DNA of 64,000 nt, taken from Uranotaenia lowii. Its lineage: Eukaryota > Arthropoda > Insecta > Diptera > Culicidae. The position numbers and the translations under genes were made by a program. The stretch is taken from the NCBI RefSeq assembly GCF_029784155.1, contig NC_073693.1:110670683-110734682 (forward strand). The letters run 5' to 3'. Each line of letters begins with the position of its first letter. Position 1 is the stretch's first letter. The notes beneath the pieces were generated by a model. It saw only the letters and a program-made list of their open reading frames with translations, was not told where the DNA came from and searched no databases. Below, in pieces: positions 22,101 to 31,551 of this stretch.

Positions 22101-24247
22101 AATTTCAGATGCAGAATTCAGATTCAGTTTTCAAATTCAGAATACAGGTTTAGGAATCAGAATTCAGGATTCAGAATTCAGAATTCAAAATTCAGATTCA
22201 CAACTCAGATTCAGAATTCAGTTTCAGAATTCAGATTCAGAATTCAGATTCAGAATTCAGATTCAGAATTCAGATTCAGAATTCAGATTCAGAATTCAGA
22301 TTCAGAATTCAGATTCAGAATTCAGATTCAGAATTCAGATTCTGAATTCAGATTCAGAATTTAGATTCAGATTCAGAATTCAGATTCAGAATTCAGATTT
22401 AGAATTCGGATTCAGAATTCAGATTCAGAATTCAGATTCAGAATTCAGATTCAGAATTCAGATTCAGAATTCAGATTCAGAATTCAGATTCAGAATTCAG
22501 ATTCAGAATTCAGATTCAGAATTCAGATTCTGAATTCAGATTTAGAATTTAGATTCAGATTCAGAATTCAGATTCAGAATTCAAATTCAGAATTCACAAT
22601 CAGAGTTAAGATTTAGAATTCAGATTCAGATTTCAGATTTTTGTACATTTATTTTCAGCATATCGGTGAAAATTTAGATTCTTGGAGAAAGAATATCGGA
22701 ATTGAAAATTTATAATGATTGATGTTGCGGGGTAAAGTATGGTGTGCGTTTATAAGTTTTCCTTGCAAAAATGTTCTTTTGCTCTTTTCTCTTCATTTTT
22801 TTATCCATCTTTATCAGATTCAGAATTCAGATTCAGAATCCAGAATTAGAATTCAGATTCAGATTTAGAATCCAGATTCCAGATTCAGATACAGAATACA
22901 GATTTAGAATTTAGATTCAGAATTAAAATTAAGAATTCAAAATTCAAAATTTTGAATTGAGAATTCAGAATTCAGAATTCTGAATTCTGAATTCTAAATT
23001 CTTAATTCTAAAATCTTAATTCTGAATTTGAACTCAGAATTCAGATTCATAATTCAAATTCTGAGTTCAGATTCAGAATTCAGATTGAGAATTCAGATTT
23101 AGAATTATGATTAAGAATTCGGATTAAAGATCAACCTGGAATTTGAAATTGGAAATTACATTCAAATATTAGACTAAGTGCTGTAACTCAAAATTCAAAC
23201 TTTAGAATCAGAATAAGATTTCAGATTTAGTTTTCAGAATGAGATTAATCATTTAATAGTCATATTACTTTCCCCTGCTTTTGTGAGAATTTTTTCTTTT
23301 ATGCATGGTTGAGCTCTAAAAAAGGTATCATGCTAGGCCACGTGTCACGGCTATCCATCAATATTGTAGTTGGTTTTACTTATTCAGTAAAAAAAGCATA
23401 AAAAAACAGTATGATTCGAACCGTGACCAGCATCGTGAAAGTTCTGGTTGCTACCACGGCACCATTTCAGCGTGTTATAAGACTTGGAAACTCAACTGTT
23501 TAAATACCATTCTTTCCATACATAAAATGAACTCCTTACATACCAGTTCGCTTTTCCCCAAAAAACGTACAATGCATCATTTTTTTATATTGAGATCGGA
23601 ATTTTTCTTGTTTGAATATCTGAAATCATACTTATATGATGCAGAGGGAAGGAATCTATCATGTGTATTCTATATTATTTTATATATTTCCAAATATAAC
23701 TTACACTCTGTTAGAAAGGCTCCAAATCCACTGTTAAGTGTATTAAATCGGGTTTTTCACTTGGTTTCTGTTTTTTAGTTAACATTTTGATTCCAGTTTG
23801 CTTTGGAATTTCTAATTAGGAATCCATTGTTTAGATTCTAATTTTAACTTTTAAATTACAACTTCATTTTTGATTAATCTATTTTCATATCCATATCATT
23901 CTGGATTTAAGAATCGAATTTGATATCTAAATTTGAAATAGCCATGTCATGTAACAAATAGAGACCGAATTCCTTTACCAGCTATCGAATCCTGATGTGG
24001 GTTCATAATTTGAACTTAGATTTTGAATTCCGATCTAGAATGTTGCTTACGATAAATACACTTTTTTAATTCGATTTTCTTAGTTTTGTATCGTTTTATT
24101 CAATTTTGACTCTGATAACGTATTCAAACTGTAAAGATTTTTCTTATTTAATTGTTTTTTTAATCAAATTTTTATTCGAATTTTGTTTCAAATAAATACA
24201 TTCATACTCACACAAATTCTTACCATCTTTCACAGGATGATGAATAA
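19142..24247 (+). CDS. CTCF: CTCF insulator protein, 11 zinc fingers (spliced, complete)
   Basis: Coding exons are 19142-20180, 20238-21035, 21110-21225 and 24236-24247, joining in frame to 654 residues (1965 nt with stop). All introns are GT-AG. The N-terminus (1-180) is acidic ([11 protein letters not shown]) with lysine clusters. Eleven C2H2 fingers follow, six in the first exon (from FMCNYCNY at ~182) and five in the second. Their order and helix residues ([37 protein letters not shown]) identify CTCF, the sequence-specific insulator and chromatin-loop protein. The C-terminus is very acidic with a glutamate run (~535-550) and a KKRRF basic patch. The ATG has a good context (CAGCCATGG), 13 nt after the acceptor of the 5' UTR intron. 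The last exon codes only DDE and stop after a 3-kb intron. If that intron is retained, translation ends VS-stop instead, with little change. Confidence 0.95.
21640..21760 (-). mobile_element. tRNA-derived SINE head in CTCF intron 4
   Basis: On the minus strand GGATAGCGTTTGCGCCTTGG resembles an RNA polymerase III A box, and GGTTCGATTCCC is a near-perfect B box about 30 bases further. The tRNA cloverleaf is degenerate, and AT-rich sequence follows, so this is a SINE rather than a functional tRNA. Confidence 0.65.
21907..21942. repeat. Perfect 36-bp palindrome
   Basis: AGACACTATAATTTCATA is followed directly by its exact complement. It has no loop, so it would extrude as a cruciform or fold as an 18-bp hairpin in the pre-mRNA. 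It lies in the last CTCF intron. Confidence 0.9.
22090..23120. repeat. 13-bp minisatellite (AGATTCAGAATTC)n in the CTCF intron
   Basis: A 13-mer AGATTCAGAATTC repeats nearly perfectly from about 22190 to 22640, with decayed units on both sides (22090-22190 and 22815-23120). The unit contains an EcoRI site and the short palindrome GAATTC. The second block includes runs in the inverted sense (CTGAATTCTGAATTC near 22980). Confidence 0.9.
23398..23470 (-). mobile_element. tRNA-like SINE remnant or tRNA pseudogene
   Basis: On the minus strand GCCGTGGTAGCAACCAGAA resembles an A box, and CACGGTTCGAATCATAC contains a B box (GGTTCGAATC). A T-run (TTTTTTT) follows, as at a polymerase III stop. The acceptor stem does not pair convincingly. 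Confidence 0.5.
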
Positions 24248-24309
24248 TTCATCTTTCAAGGAACTGTTCCATACCTTGTCCTCAACAGAGCATTAATCAA
24301 TCGTATAAG

Positions 24310-24531
24310 AATAAACAAGAAGGTAGAAGTACCTTAACCGGATCGGATCCTAACTTAGTTGAGTTTTTTCTTCTGCGAAAAAGCTAACAAAAAGAATGTT
24401 TGTATCACAGAACTTTCAACTTACTTAAGTTAATTTCAAAAGCTTGCTAGTCTGTAGTTTCATTAGAAGTAATCGATTAATAAGGTATGATTTTGTAAAA
24501 ATTTCTGTATCATTTTTAAAGTTCCAATAAA
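24310..24531 (+). terminator. Candidate CTCF polyadenylation signals
   Basis: AATAAA occurs at 24310-24315 and 24526-24531, 63 and 279 bases after the CTCF stop codon. Confidence 0.45.
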
Positions 24532-25205
24532 CGTTTCAAATATTTTAGAATATTCAAAAGCGAGCTATTCGAATAATGATTTTTGAAAGAAAAGCCTTCC
24601 TCAGCAATTAAACTAAGAAAGTCAAAGATGGACCTTCAAATTTTAGATTGAGCGAGTTGACTGTTTGTTTGGGCGTGAAAAATTCGTTTTTCTTCAACCT
24701 TAATCGATTATCATTCAAGAAACGTAGTAACTTCATCATCGATGCACAGAAGGAAAACTCAGATTAATAGTGTTATTAGCTGATGGTGAGTTTTGACGAG
24801 TTGCAGAAATCATTGGCACGTGAAGAGAGGAAGTGCATTTCTGCTGTTTTCGTCGTCGTCGTCGCGTCTTGCTGATGAGCTGCTAGATTTGGTGGGACCT
24901 TAATCAAGGTATAGCATTGAAACTGATGACCAGTTGCCCATCGACCATCTGATAGGCTTTGATGTGTTCATCTCTATAGTTCATGTATCCGTTACGATGT
25001 GCGATACAGGTATATGGAACATCTCCGGTGCTATTGAGATAGTTAAATTTTATGTTCACGCCTTTCAGAAGTTTGTAGTCATTTATGCAGTTGCCATCTC
25101 TGATTTAAATAATGAAGGTGCTTCAAATTTGAAGGCAAAACATGCTTTAAAACAACTCAACCTTGGTCGACGTAGTAAATATTTATAGGTTTTTTACTAC
25201 CAACC
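24532..25205. other. Intergenic DNA after CTCF
   Basis: Mixed composition with a short CGTCGTCGTCGTCG run near 24855. The 84-codon ORF at 24934-25188 has no recognised family and no supporting signals. Nothing else can be supported. Confidence 0.4.
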
Positions 25206-26109
25206 ACAGTACACCAAGGTTTTTTTACGCGGTTTTTTTACACGGTTTTTTACACGGCTTTTTTTACACGGTTTTCGGTAATAAACACGGTTTTTTACAC
25301 GGATTTCGCGAATTAACACGGTTTTTGAGGACACATATTCTAAGTCTTTTTCAAATGAAAACACTTAGAATCTTTTTGAAGTTGGGCAAATCTTAGCTCT
25401 GAGACTAAGAACATGAGACCTGAGACCTGAGGCTTGAGACCTGAAATATGAGACCTGAGACCAGAGACCTTAGACCTGAGACATGAGACCTGAGACATGA
25501 GACATGAGACCTGAGACATGAGACATAAGACCTGAGACATGAGATCTGAGATCTCATGTATCAGGTCTCATGTCTAATGTCTCCTGCAACCTGAGACATG
25601 AGACCTGAGACCTGAGACATGAGACCCGAGACATGAGACCTGAGACATTAGACCTGAGACATGAGATCTGAGACCTCATGTATCAGGTCTCATGTCTCAT
25701 GTCCCAGGTCTAATGTCTCAGGTCTCATGTCTCAGGTCTCATGTCTCAAGTCTCATGTCTCAATTCCCATGTCTCATGTCTAAGGTCTCATGTCTCATGT
25801 CTCTGGTCTCAGATCTCAGGTCTCAGGTCTCATGTTTTAAGTCTAAGGTCCAGGTCTAATATCCCATGTCTCATGTCTCAGGTCTGAGGTCTCAGGTTTC
25901 AGATCTCAGGTCTCAGGTCTTAGGCACCAGTTCGGAGGTCTCAGATCTCAGGTTTCATGTCTCATGTCTTAAGTCTCGAGGCTCAGGTATTCAAAGTTTA
26001 TTTTTACACGGTTTTCCGCAATTAGCACGGTTTTTTTTTTACACGGTTTTCGGGAATTAACACGGTTTTTTACGCGGTACGTATATCAGTGTAAAAAAAC
26101 CTTACTGTA
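25206..26109. repeat. TIR-like frame of ACACGG repeats enclosing a satellite
   Basis: The left end ACAGTACACCAAGGTTTTTT and the complement of the right end (ATACAGTAAGGTTTTTTTAC) match apart from a small indel. Inside both ends are direct repeats of TTTTTACACGGTTTT, some with CGGGAATTAACACGG. The centre (25397-25985) is a 7-bp satellite. This could be a MITE that captured or grew a satellite. Confidence 0.6.
25397..25985. repeat. 7-bp GAGACCT/GAGACAT satellite with strand switches
   Basis: Units alternate GAGACCT and GAGACAT. The purine strand is on + at ~25397-25555 and ~25591-25672, and on the minus strand at ~25556-25590 and ~25673-25985, so the array is built of inverted blocks. The turn CTCATGTATCAGGTCTCATG occurs twice, showing block duplication. 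The block near 25990 is decayed. Confidence 0.9.
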
Positions 26110-26530
26110 TTTTTGTTTATTAAATTCCGCTCAACACAGTTAATCTCTGCAAAATGTAGTGATTAAAAAAATGTCATTTCAGCAGGGGCATCTCAACGTA
26201 AATTCAGAACTCGAATTATTTGTCTACCGAATTCGAATTAAAGCTTTTATTTCACTTATCAATGCCTAATTATTTAAGCTATTCCGTTATCAGTCGACTA
26301 TTTTGTCGATTATTTGAAAACTCGAAAGATCTCGAAGTGATTTTTGACCAACACGGTTGGGTTTTTAATATTCTCACCAATCATATGTTTCCAGATTTTT
26401 CACAAAATCATAATTAAAATTTAGAAGTTTCAGATTTGCCAAAAAAATATTGTTTCAATTGCAATTTATTAAGACTCTACATTACAGGAAAATATCAACT
26501 ACACAAAAGAACAGCATTTCAGGTGCCTAC

Positions 26531-26692
26531 ACACAGTAAACGAAAATTACCGAGTTCGGTAATTTTTTTACCAAAATCCTAACATGTAAAGAATCGATTT
26601 ACCGATCATCGTTTAATTTTTACCGAAAAAATTACCGAACATTTACACATGTTAGGATTTCGGTAAAAAAAATTACCGAGCTTTACTGTGTA
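26531..26692. mobile_element. 160-bp hairpin MITE
   Basis: Ends CACAGTAAA and TTTACTGTG are followed inward by AATTACCGAG and its complement, with CTAACATGT/ACATGTTAG further in. The whole element folds on itself. TA dinucleotides flank it. Non-coding. Confidence 0.8.
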
Positions 26693-27460
26693 TATTTTAA
26701 AACCTGTTTTAGGAAGACGCCAAACGTCCTGAGTTCAGTTTGTTCATTCATTTTTGACATCACAAAACTGCCGTTGGAAGCATAATTGTCACATGTTACT
26801 GTGGGATATGCGTTAAGGAATCTTGTAAAATGTTCAATATAGTCAAACAATGCAACTGGCAGCACTATCTGCCAGCATTGTTCGATCTGTCACGAGCAAT
26901 ATCTTTGTCGCTCTAACCATCTCTTTCTCTCCAATGGACATTGTCCCAATTCACCCATTCGTTTGCCTATCGTGCGCCATATCGGTTGTGCGCTTTGGCC
27001 GCGCAATAACCATCGGGACGAGAAAGCTAGATGGTCGAGTCGGTTCTCCGGTGGACTCCGGAATGAGTCCCACAGTTACAAAAAGGCAAAGCGAGAAAAA
27101 CGCAATTAAAGTTTCACCTAAACATTTTGCTGTTTTCGCACAGTTTCGCAACTTTTGTTGACTTCAATGCCGTAGATCTCTAAAGTATATTCCTATCATA
27201 TGAGCCTCGATCAAATTTTTCGAAAATGAACTGTTTTTTCAATGAAAATCTTTGTGTGACATTTATGCTGCGAAATTCTATGAATATTTGAAAAATGGAC
27301 GCATATTTGTCACACCACGAACATTTTCTCAGTAGTTGTTTGGTGTGACGGATCGCTTACCGTAGACGAAGCTACGAAATTAATAACGCTCGAAAACTTT
27401 AAATTTGAGTTTAGTTTATAATTTTTGCAACATTTTTCACCCACATTTCCCCCATAGCAT
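26693..27460. other. Intergenic DNA with scattered GACGCATATTTGTCACA motifs
   Basis: Copies of a motif like GGACGCATAATTGTCACAT occur near 26775-26800 and 27296, and again at 34545-34760. They are probably decayed subterminal repeats of one element family. The 103-codon ORF at 26850-27161 has no recognised similarity. Confidence 0.4.
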
Positions 27461-27639
27461 TTTCATTCAAATTCTATATCACTTACGGCATTCTCCATGA
27501 AGGCGCAGCAGCGCACTGAGTGGCCACGAAGCTTTTCCTCCTCCGCCTTGGTGTGGGCAAACCTCCTCTCGCCGCCTCCGGCATCATGCCCCAAAGGATT
27601 TTTCCGATGCCTCCGCTGGTACGCCGACCACAGATGCAG

Positions 27640-28400
27640 TCGAGTAGTGCCGTTGCTGATGAATGGCCCAACGCCACAGTTGATTCGATAATGGCAGGTG
27701 CCGTCGAAGATTGCAGTCGAAACTGCCGATGATGATGTGTGGCCCAAATGCCACAGTTGATTCGGCGACCACCGATGCAATCGGAAAGTGCAGTCGCAAC
27801 TGCCGATGATAATACGTGGCCAAATGGTACCGTTGATGCGACGACCGCAGATGCAGTTGATGAGTACAGCCGAGACTGCCGATGGTAGTGGATGGCCAAA
27901 GGCCACAGTTGATTTCACGACCGCCGGTGCAGACGAAAGTGCAGTCGAAGCTGCCGATGATGATGTGTGGCCCAAATGCCACAGTTGATTCGGCGACCAC
28001 AGGTGCAGTCGGAAAGTGCAGTCGCAACTGCCGATGATAGTAAGTGGCCAAATGCCACTGTTGATTGCACCACTGCAGGTGCAGCCGAGAAGTGCAGTCG
28101 AGACTGTCGTTGAAGTCGAATGGCTAATTGCCACAATAGGTGCTACGCCTACGGGAGCCTTAGAAACAAAGTGTCTCTAGGAGGATACTGTGTGGCTCAA
28201 AGCCACCTTTGATGTTGCACCGCGGGTGCGTTCTAGCCGAGAGAAGGCAGGCAGTTGTAGCCGAGACTCCCGGTGATGTTAAATGGCTAATTGCCACCTT
28301 TGAAGTTGCCAGCGCGGGCACGTTGTGGCCGAGGCGAGGCTGGCAGTTGTAGCCGAGAGTTCCGGAGATGCTGAATGGCTAAATGCCACCTTTCCTCCGG
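27640..28400. repeat. GC-rich tandem array, ~77-bp period
   Basis: Units share GTGGCCCAAATGCCACAGTT, a GACCAC(C/A)G..GTGCAGTCG middle and AACTGCCGATGATG. The period is about 75-78 bp to ~28130 and longer (~100 bp) after that. Each unit contains a small palindrome (TGGC...GCCA). Because the period is close to a multiple of three, several minus-strand frames stay open (up to 223 codons), but these look like by-products rather than proteins. The block is clearly GC-richer than its surroundings. Confidence 0.75.
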
Positions 28401-29163
28401 CAAAAGTTGCAGGAATCGATGGAAACCTCGAAGGTGCTTGATGGTGGATAAAAGAAGGCCGCCTGTGTTGAACATAAGGCGTTTGTTAGAGGAAAAGGTG
28501 GCAGGCTTTTTTCCGAAAGTGGCGTCTTACCTGAGCGACCCTTGTTCTTTTTGCTTTTCCGAAGCTTTAAGCTTCCCTCTCGCGCAAATTCACCCTTTTA
28601 GGTGGGCGGGAGAACACCTAGAGGCCGTGGATAGACTCGTTTTAGTTTTCTAAACGGTTAGTTTAACAAGGTGTCTCACCTTTCAGTGGGGATCTGCCCT
28701 CTAATCTTCTTCCGCGAGCACGTGCCGCGTGGCTGGTATGCGCCTTGTCGGAGCTAAAGCAAAACATACGAGTTTTTGTTAGTTTTGCGGCACTTTGCTC
28801 GCTCGAATTCTAACATACCTTTTTCTTTCAGTTTCGTGCTGGGAACTGTCGTATGCGGGTTTCCTCGGATTTTTCCCGTTTAACACACTGCCGCGCTACA
28901 CTTCGCTCTCGTGGCGATCTTTTCTCTCCGCACCCGGAAATGATAATGACATTTCCCGGGTTTTCCACCTCACGCTAAACTTAGTATACTCGTGTATTCT
29001 ACACGCCGAGTATTTTGCCGTTTGTTTGGGTAAATTTTAACGATACGCTATGATTTATCAACATGGGGATGGGTTTTTTGGTTGCCAAAATATCGTATCA
29101 TATTATTTAGGACTAGAAACATCAAATGAAATTTAAATTGTAACATTGGTTTGGAATTTCGTG
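28401..29163. other. GC-richer stretch, unassigned
   Basis: There is a CTTTTTCTTTCAG acceptor-like site near 28831 and scattered short ORFs, but no recognised domain. It may be the rest of the element that carries the tandem array, or an unrecognised exon. It ends at the LTR retrotransposon's target site. Confidence 0.3.
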
Positions 29164-29168
29164 CGTGG

Positions 29169-29392
29169 TGTAGGGTCGCACCCCTCGGCGACCGCCTCAC
29201 CTGTGAATGTGATAACCTTGGTTCTTGAGAGTGTGGGAAGTCGATGAACGAATGAGATGGCAGACACTGTACGGTAGCCGAGAAGTGTAGACGTGGCTGT
29301 GACTTGTGGAGGAATAATTAATAATAAATATAATCTGTAGTGCGAGTTAATCAAAGTGTTTTATTATTTATCCGAAGGATATCGTCTCAACA
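29169..29392 (+). repeat. 5' LTR
   Basis: Begins TG and ends CA. It contains AATAAATATAATC near its 3' part. It differs from the 3' LTR at about two sites (ATTAATAAT against AAATAATAA, and TTATTATTT against TTAATATTT). Confidence 0.93.
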
Positions 29393-29414
29393 ACCTGGCG
29401 ACGAGGATTAAAAG

Positions 29415-30740
29415 ATGGAGGAAGCAGGTCAAATCCCTTGTTTCCGATGTGAAACAATCAGAAAACAGAAGTTGTCTCAGGAATGGGACACTTGGAAAGT
29501 TTCTCTTGAGTGTTATTTCGAAGCATATGGAATAACGGATCAGAGGATGATGAAGGCTAAATTGTTGCATCTTGGAGGCGTTGAACTTCAACGTGTATTC
29601 CGGAGTTTGCCTGGTCACGATAAAGTACCGTTGGTCGCCGTAGACCCGCGAGTGTACGACTTGGCTGTCGAACTACTTGATGGCTATTTTCAAGCAGGCC
29701 GTCAATACGTGATTGAAAGAAGGAAACTACGGCAGATCAAACAAAGGGAAGGAGAAAAGTTTTCGCATTTCGTTCTGCGGCTTCGGCAGCAAGCTAGGTG
29801 TTGTGGATTTGAGAAACATTCCGGTGAAGTCAGCGAGATATTGAAGGAAATATACTTGATAGATGTGGTGGTAGAGAACTGTATGTCGGATGAACTAAGG
29901 AGAAGTATACTGAAGAAGGACCGCTCGTTAAGTGAGATAGAGGAGATAGCCGCGAGTATCGAAGACACAGAGATACAAATGTTGAATTTGAAGGGACCAG
30001 CTGTTGTGCAGGAACGAGCTGCTTATGAGATTGGAAATGTGCAAAGTGGGAAGAGATCGTTTCAACACACGGCTTACAGAAGAGGAGATGCTAGGAACAA
30101 CCCACTGAAAAGGCAATCCGCTGTTGACAATTTCGCTAATCAGAACAATCAGTCATGTTTCGCATGCGGCGAGCAAGGCCATTTTGCTAAGTCTACCAAT
30201 GGCGCGCGAGGTCGTCCATGTCGCCGATGTAAACAGCTGGGTCATTATGAGAAAATGTGTCTCAAGCGGAAGAATGACATGAAAGTGATGACCAAGTCGA
30301 AAAGGATCTACAATGTCGAAAATGTACCAACGAAGGAGGTTGACTCTCGTTCCGCATCAGCGGAGAAGGATACCAAAGAGGAAAAAGTTTATTACACGTT
30401 CTATGGAGGAAATCAGACAAATGTAGTACCAGGGAGGATTGGAGGCATACCCGTTCAACTGTTGATCGACTCCGGTGCGGATGCGAATTTGATCAAACCG
30501 GAAACATGGGAAATGCTCAAGAGTCGGAAAGTTCACGTGAGGAGTTCTGTTAGAGGATCCTCAAAAGTCTTGAAAGGATATGGTAGTGACAAGCCGCTCA
30601 CGATTGCTGGTTCATTTGTAGCCGAGATAGTTGTGGGAATGAAGAAGACAGAAGCGGAGTTTTTCGTTGTAGAGGGTGGTCAGCGAGACATCTTGGGTGA
30701 TAGTACAGCAAAACAGCTTGGCGTTCTGAAGTTTGGTTGA
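29415..30740 (+). CDS. Gag-protease of the Ty3/gypsy element
   Basis: A 441-codon frame starting at the ATG after the primer-binding region. Residues 1-240 are a Gag-type helical region. Near 248-285 there are zinc knuckles: the second is intact (CRRCKQLGHYEKMC), the first is altered (CFACGEQGH then no regular Cys). A retropepsin-type protease follows with the active site IDSGADANLI at ~349. The frame closes at TGA 30738-30740, just inside the first intron-like gap, so an unspliced RNA would give Gag-protease only. Confidence 0.88.
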   Translation: MEEAGQIPCFRCETIRKQKLSQEWDTWKVSLECYFEAYGITDQRMMKAKLLHLGGVELQRVFRSLPGHDKVPLVAVDPRVYDLAVELLDGYFQAGRQYVIERRKLRQIKQREGEKFSHFVLRLRQQARCCGFEKHSGEVSEILKEIYLIDVVVENCMSDELRRSILKKDRSLSEIEEIAASIEDTEIQMLNLKGPAVVQERAAYEIGNVQSGKRSFQHTAYRRGDARNNPLKRQSAVDNFANQNNQSCFACGEQGHFAKSTNGARGRPCRRCKQLGHYEKMCLKRKNDMKVMTKSKRIYNVENVPTKEVDSRSASAEKDTKEEKVYYTFYGGNQTNVVPGRIGGIPVQLLIDSGADANLIKPETWEMLKSRKVHVRSSVRGSSKVLKGYGSDKPLTIAGSFVAEIVVGMKKTEAEFFVVEGGQRDILGDSTAKQLGVLKFG

Positions 30741-30822
30741 ATGAGATAGAAAAATTAATCCAAGTTGTTATTTTTACGGAATTGTTTATTATTATTTTTC
30801 CATGTAATTTTGTTTGATTTAG
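30732..30822 (+). other. Intron-like gap 1 between protease and RT
   Basis: About 91 bp, AT-rich, ending TTTGATTTAG before GTG. The downstream frame is off by one if the nearest GT (AA|GTTTGG) is used as donor. The gap is bounded by AAG on the left as in gap 2, so a single G lost from the donor would explain the mismatch (inference). Confidence 0.45.
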
Positions 30823-31437
30823 GTGGGTCTACACGTGAACGAAGTAAGTACTCAGAAAAAGTCATTCAGCAAGATTAAAGGCGTACATGCTGAGATCCAC
30901 ATGAAAGACCATGTCAAGCCAGTTTTTCAACCATTACGCCGTGTTCCGATTCCTATTGAGGAAGCGGTTAACAGAAAGTTAGACGAACTCCTTGATCGAG
31001 ACATTATTGAAGTGAAACAGGGACCAACCACATGGGTTTCGCCTCTTGTAGTGGTAGGCAAAGCATCTGGGGAGCCACGAATTTGTTTGGATCTTAGACG
31101 AGTGAACGAGGCGATCGTGCGTGAACGTTTCCCCATGCCTGTTGTGGAGGAGTACTTGGCCCGATTGTGTCACGGAAAGGTGTGGAGCAAATTGGACATA
31201 AAAGAGGCGTTCCACCAAGTTGAACTGGCTGAGGAGTCGAGAGATGTCACAACATTTATAACAAACCGGGGTCTGTTTCGGTTTAAGAGGTTGCCGTTCG
31301 GGTTGGTGACTGCTCCCGAGATTTTTCAGCGTATTATGGAGGAGATACTGGCGGGGTGTCAGGGTACTTACTGGTATCTTGACGATATCATTATCAAAGG
31401 AGAAACTCAAGAGATACATGATGCGAACCTGGAAAAG
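30823..31437 (+). CDS. Reverse transcriptase, first part (Ty3/gypsy pol)
   Basis: 205 codons with the RT fingers and palm: FQPLRRVPIP, WVSPLVVVGK, ICLDLRRVNEA, WSKLDIKEAFHQVEL, LPFGLVTAPEIFQ and the catalytic YLDDI near residue 185. It has no ATG start of its own and should be the continuation of gag-pro after removal or bypass of 30732-30822. It ends in AAG at 31437, exactly at a splice-donor-like GTAATC. Confidence 0.85.
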
Positions 31438-31551
31438 GTAATCTAATCTTATTTTTGTATTTAATTTCTTTTTCTTGTCATGGTCAGAGCTAAATTTAAA
31501 CTTGAAATAAAGAATAAATTAGATAAAAAAAGCAAATTTTAATGTTTATAG
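31438..31551 (+). other. Intron-like gap 2 inside RT (GT...AG, phase 0)
   Basis: 114 bp, AT-rich, bounded by GGAAAAG|GTAATC and TGTTTATAG|GTG. Both flanking frames meet in phase 0 directly after the YLDD region, exactly where RT continues. It contains stop codons, so RT is made only if this gap is removed. Confidence 0.7.

Noticed and set aside
22090..22640. Coding repeat exon of CTCF
   Set aside because: The minisatellite lies in an intron whose flanking exons join in frame; its frames are not maintained across the decayed units.
25397..25985. CRISPR-like array
   Set aside because: Units are 7 bp and contiguous with no spacers, and the sequence is eukaryotic; it is a simple satellite.
27463..28134. 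223-codon minus-strand ORF as a repetitive protein gene
   Set aside because: Several frames are open at once because the tandem period is near a multiple of three; no start context, domain or frame-specific constraint is visible.
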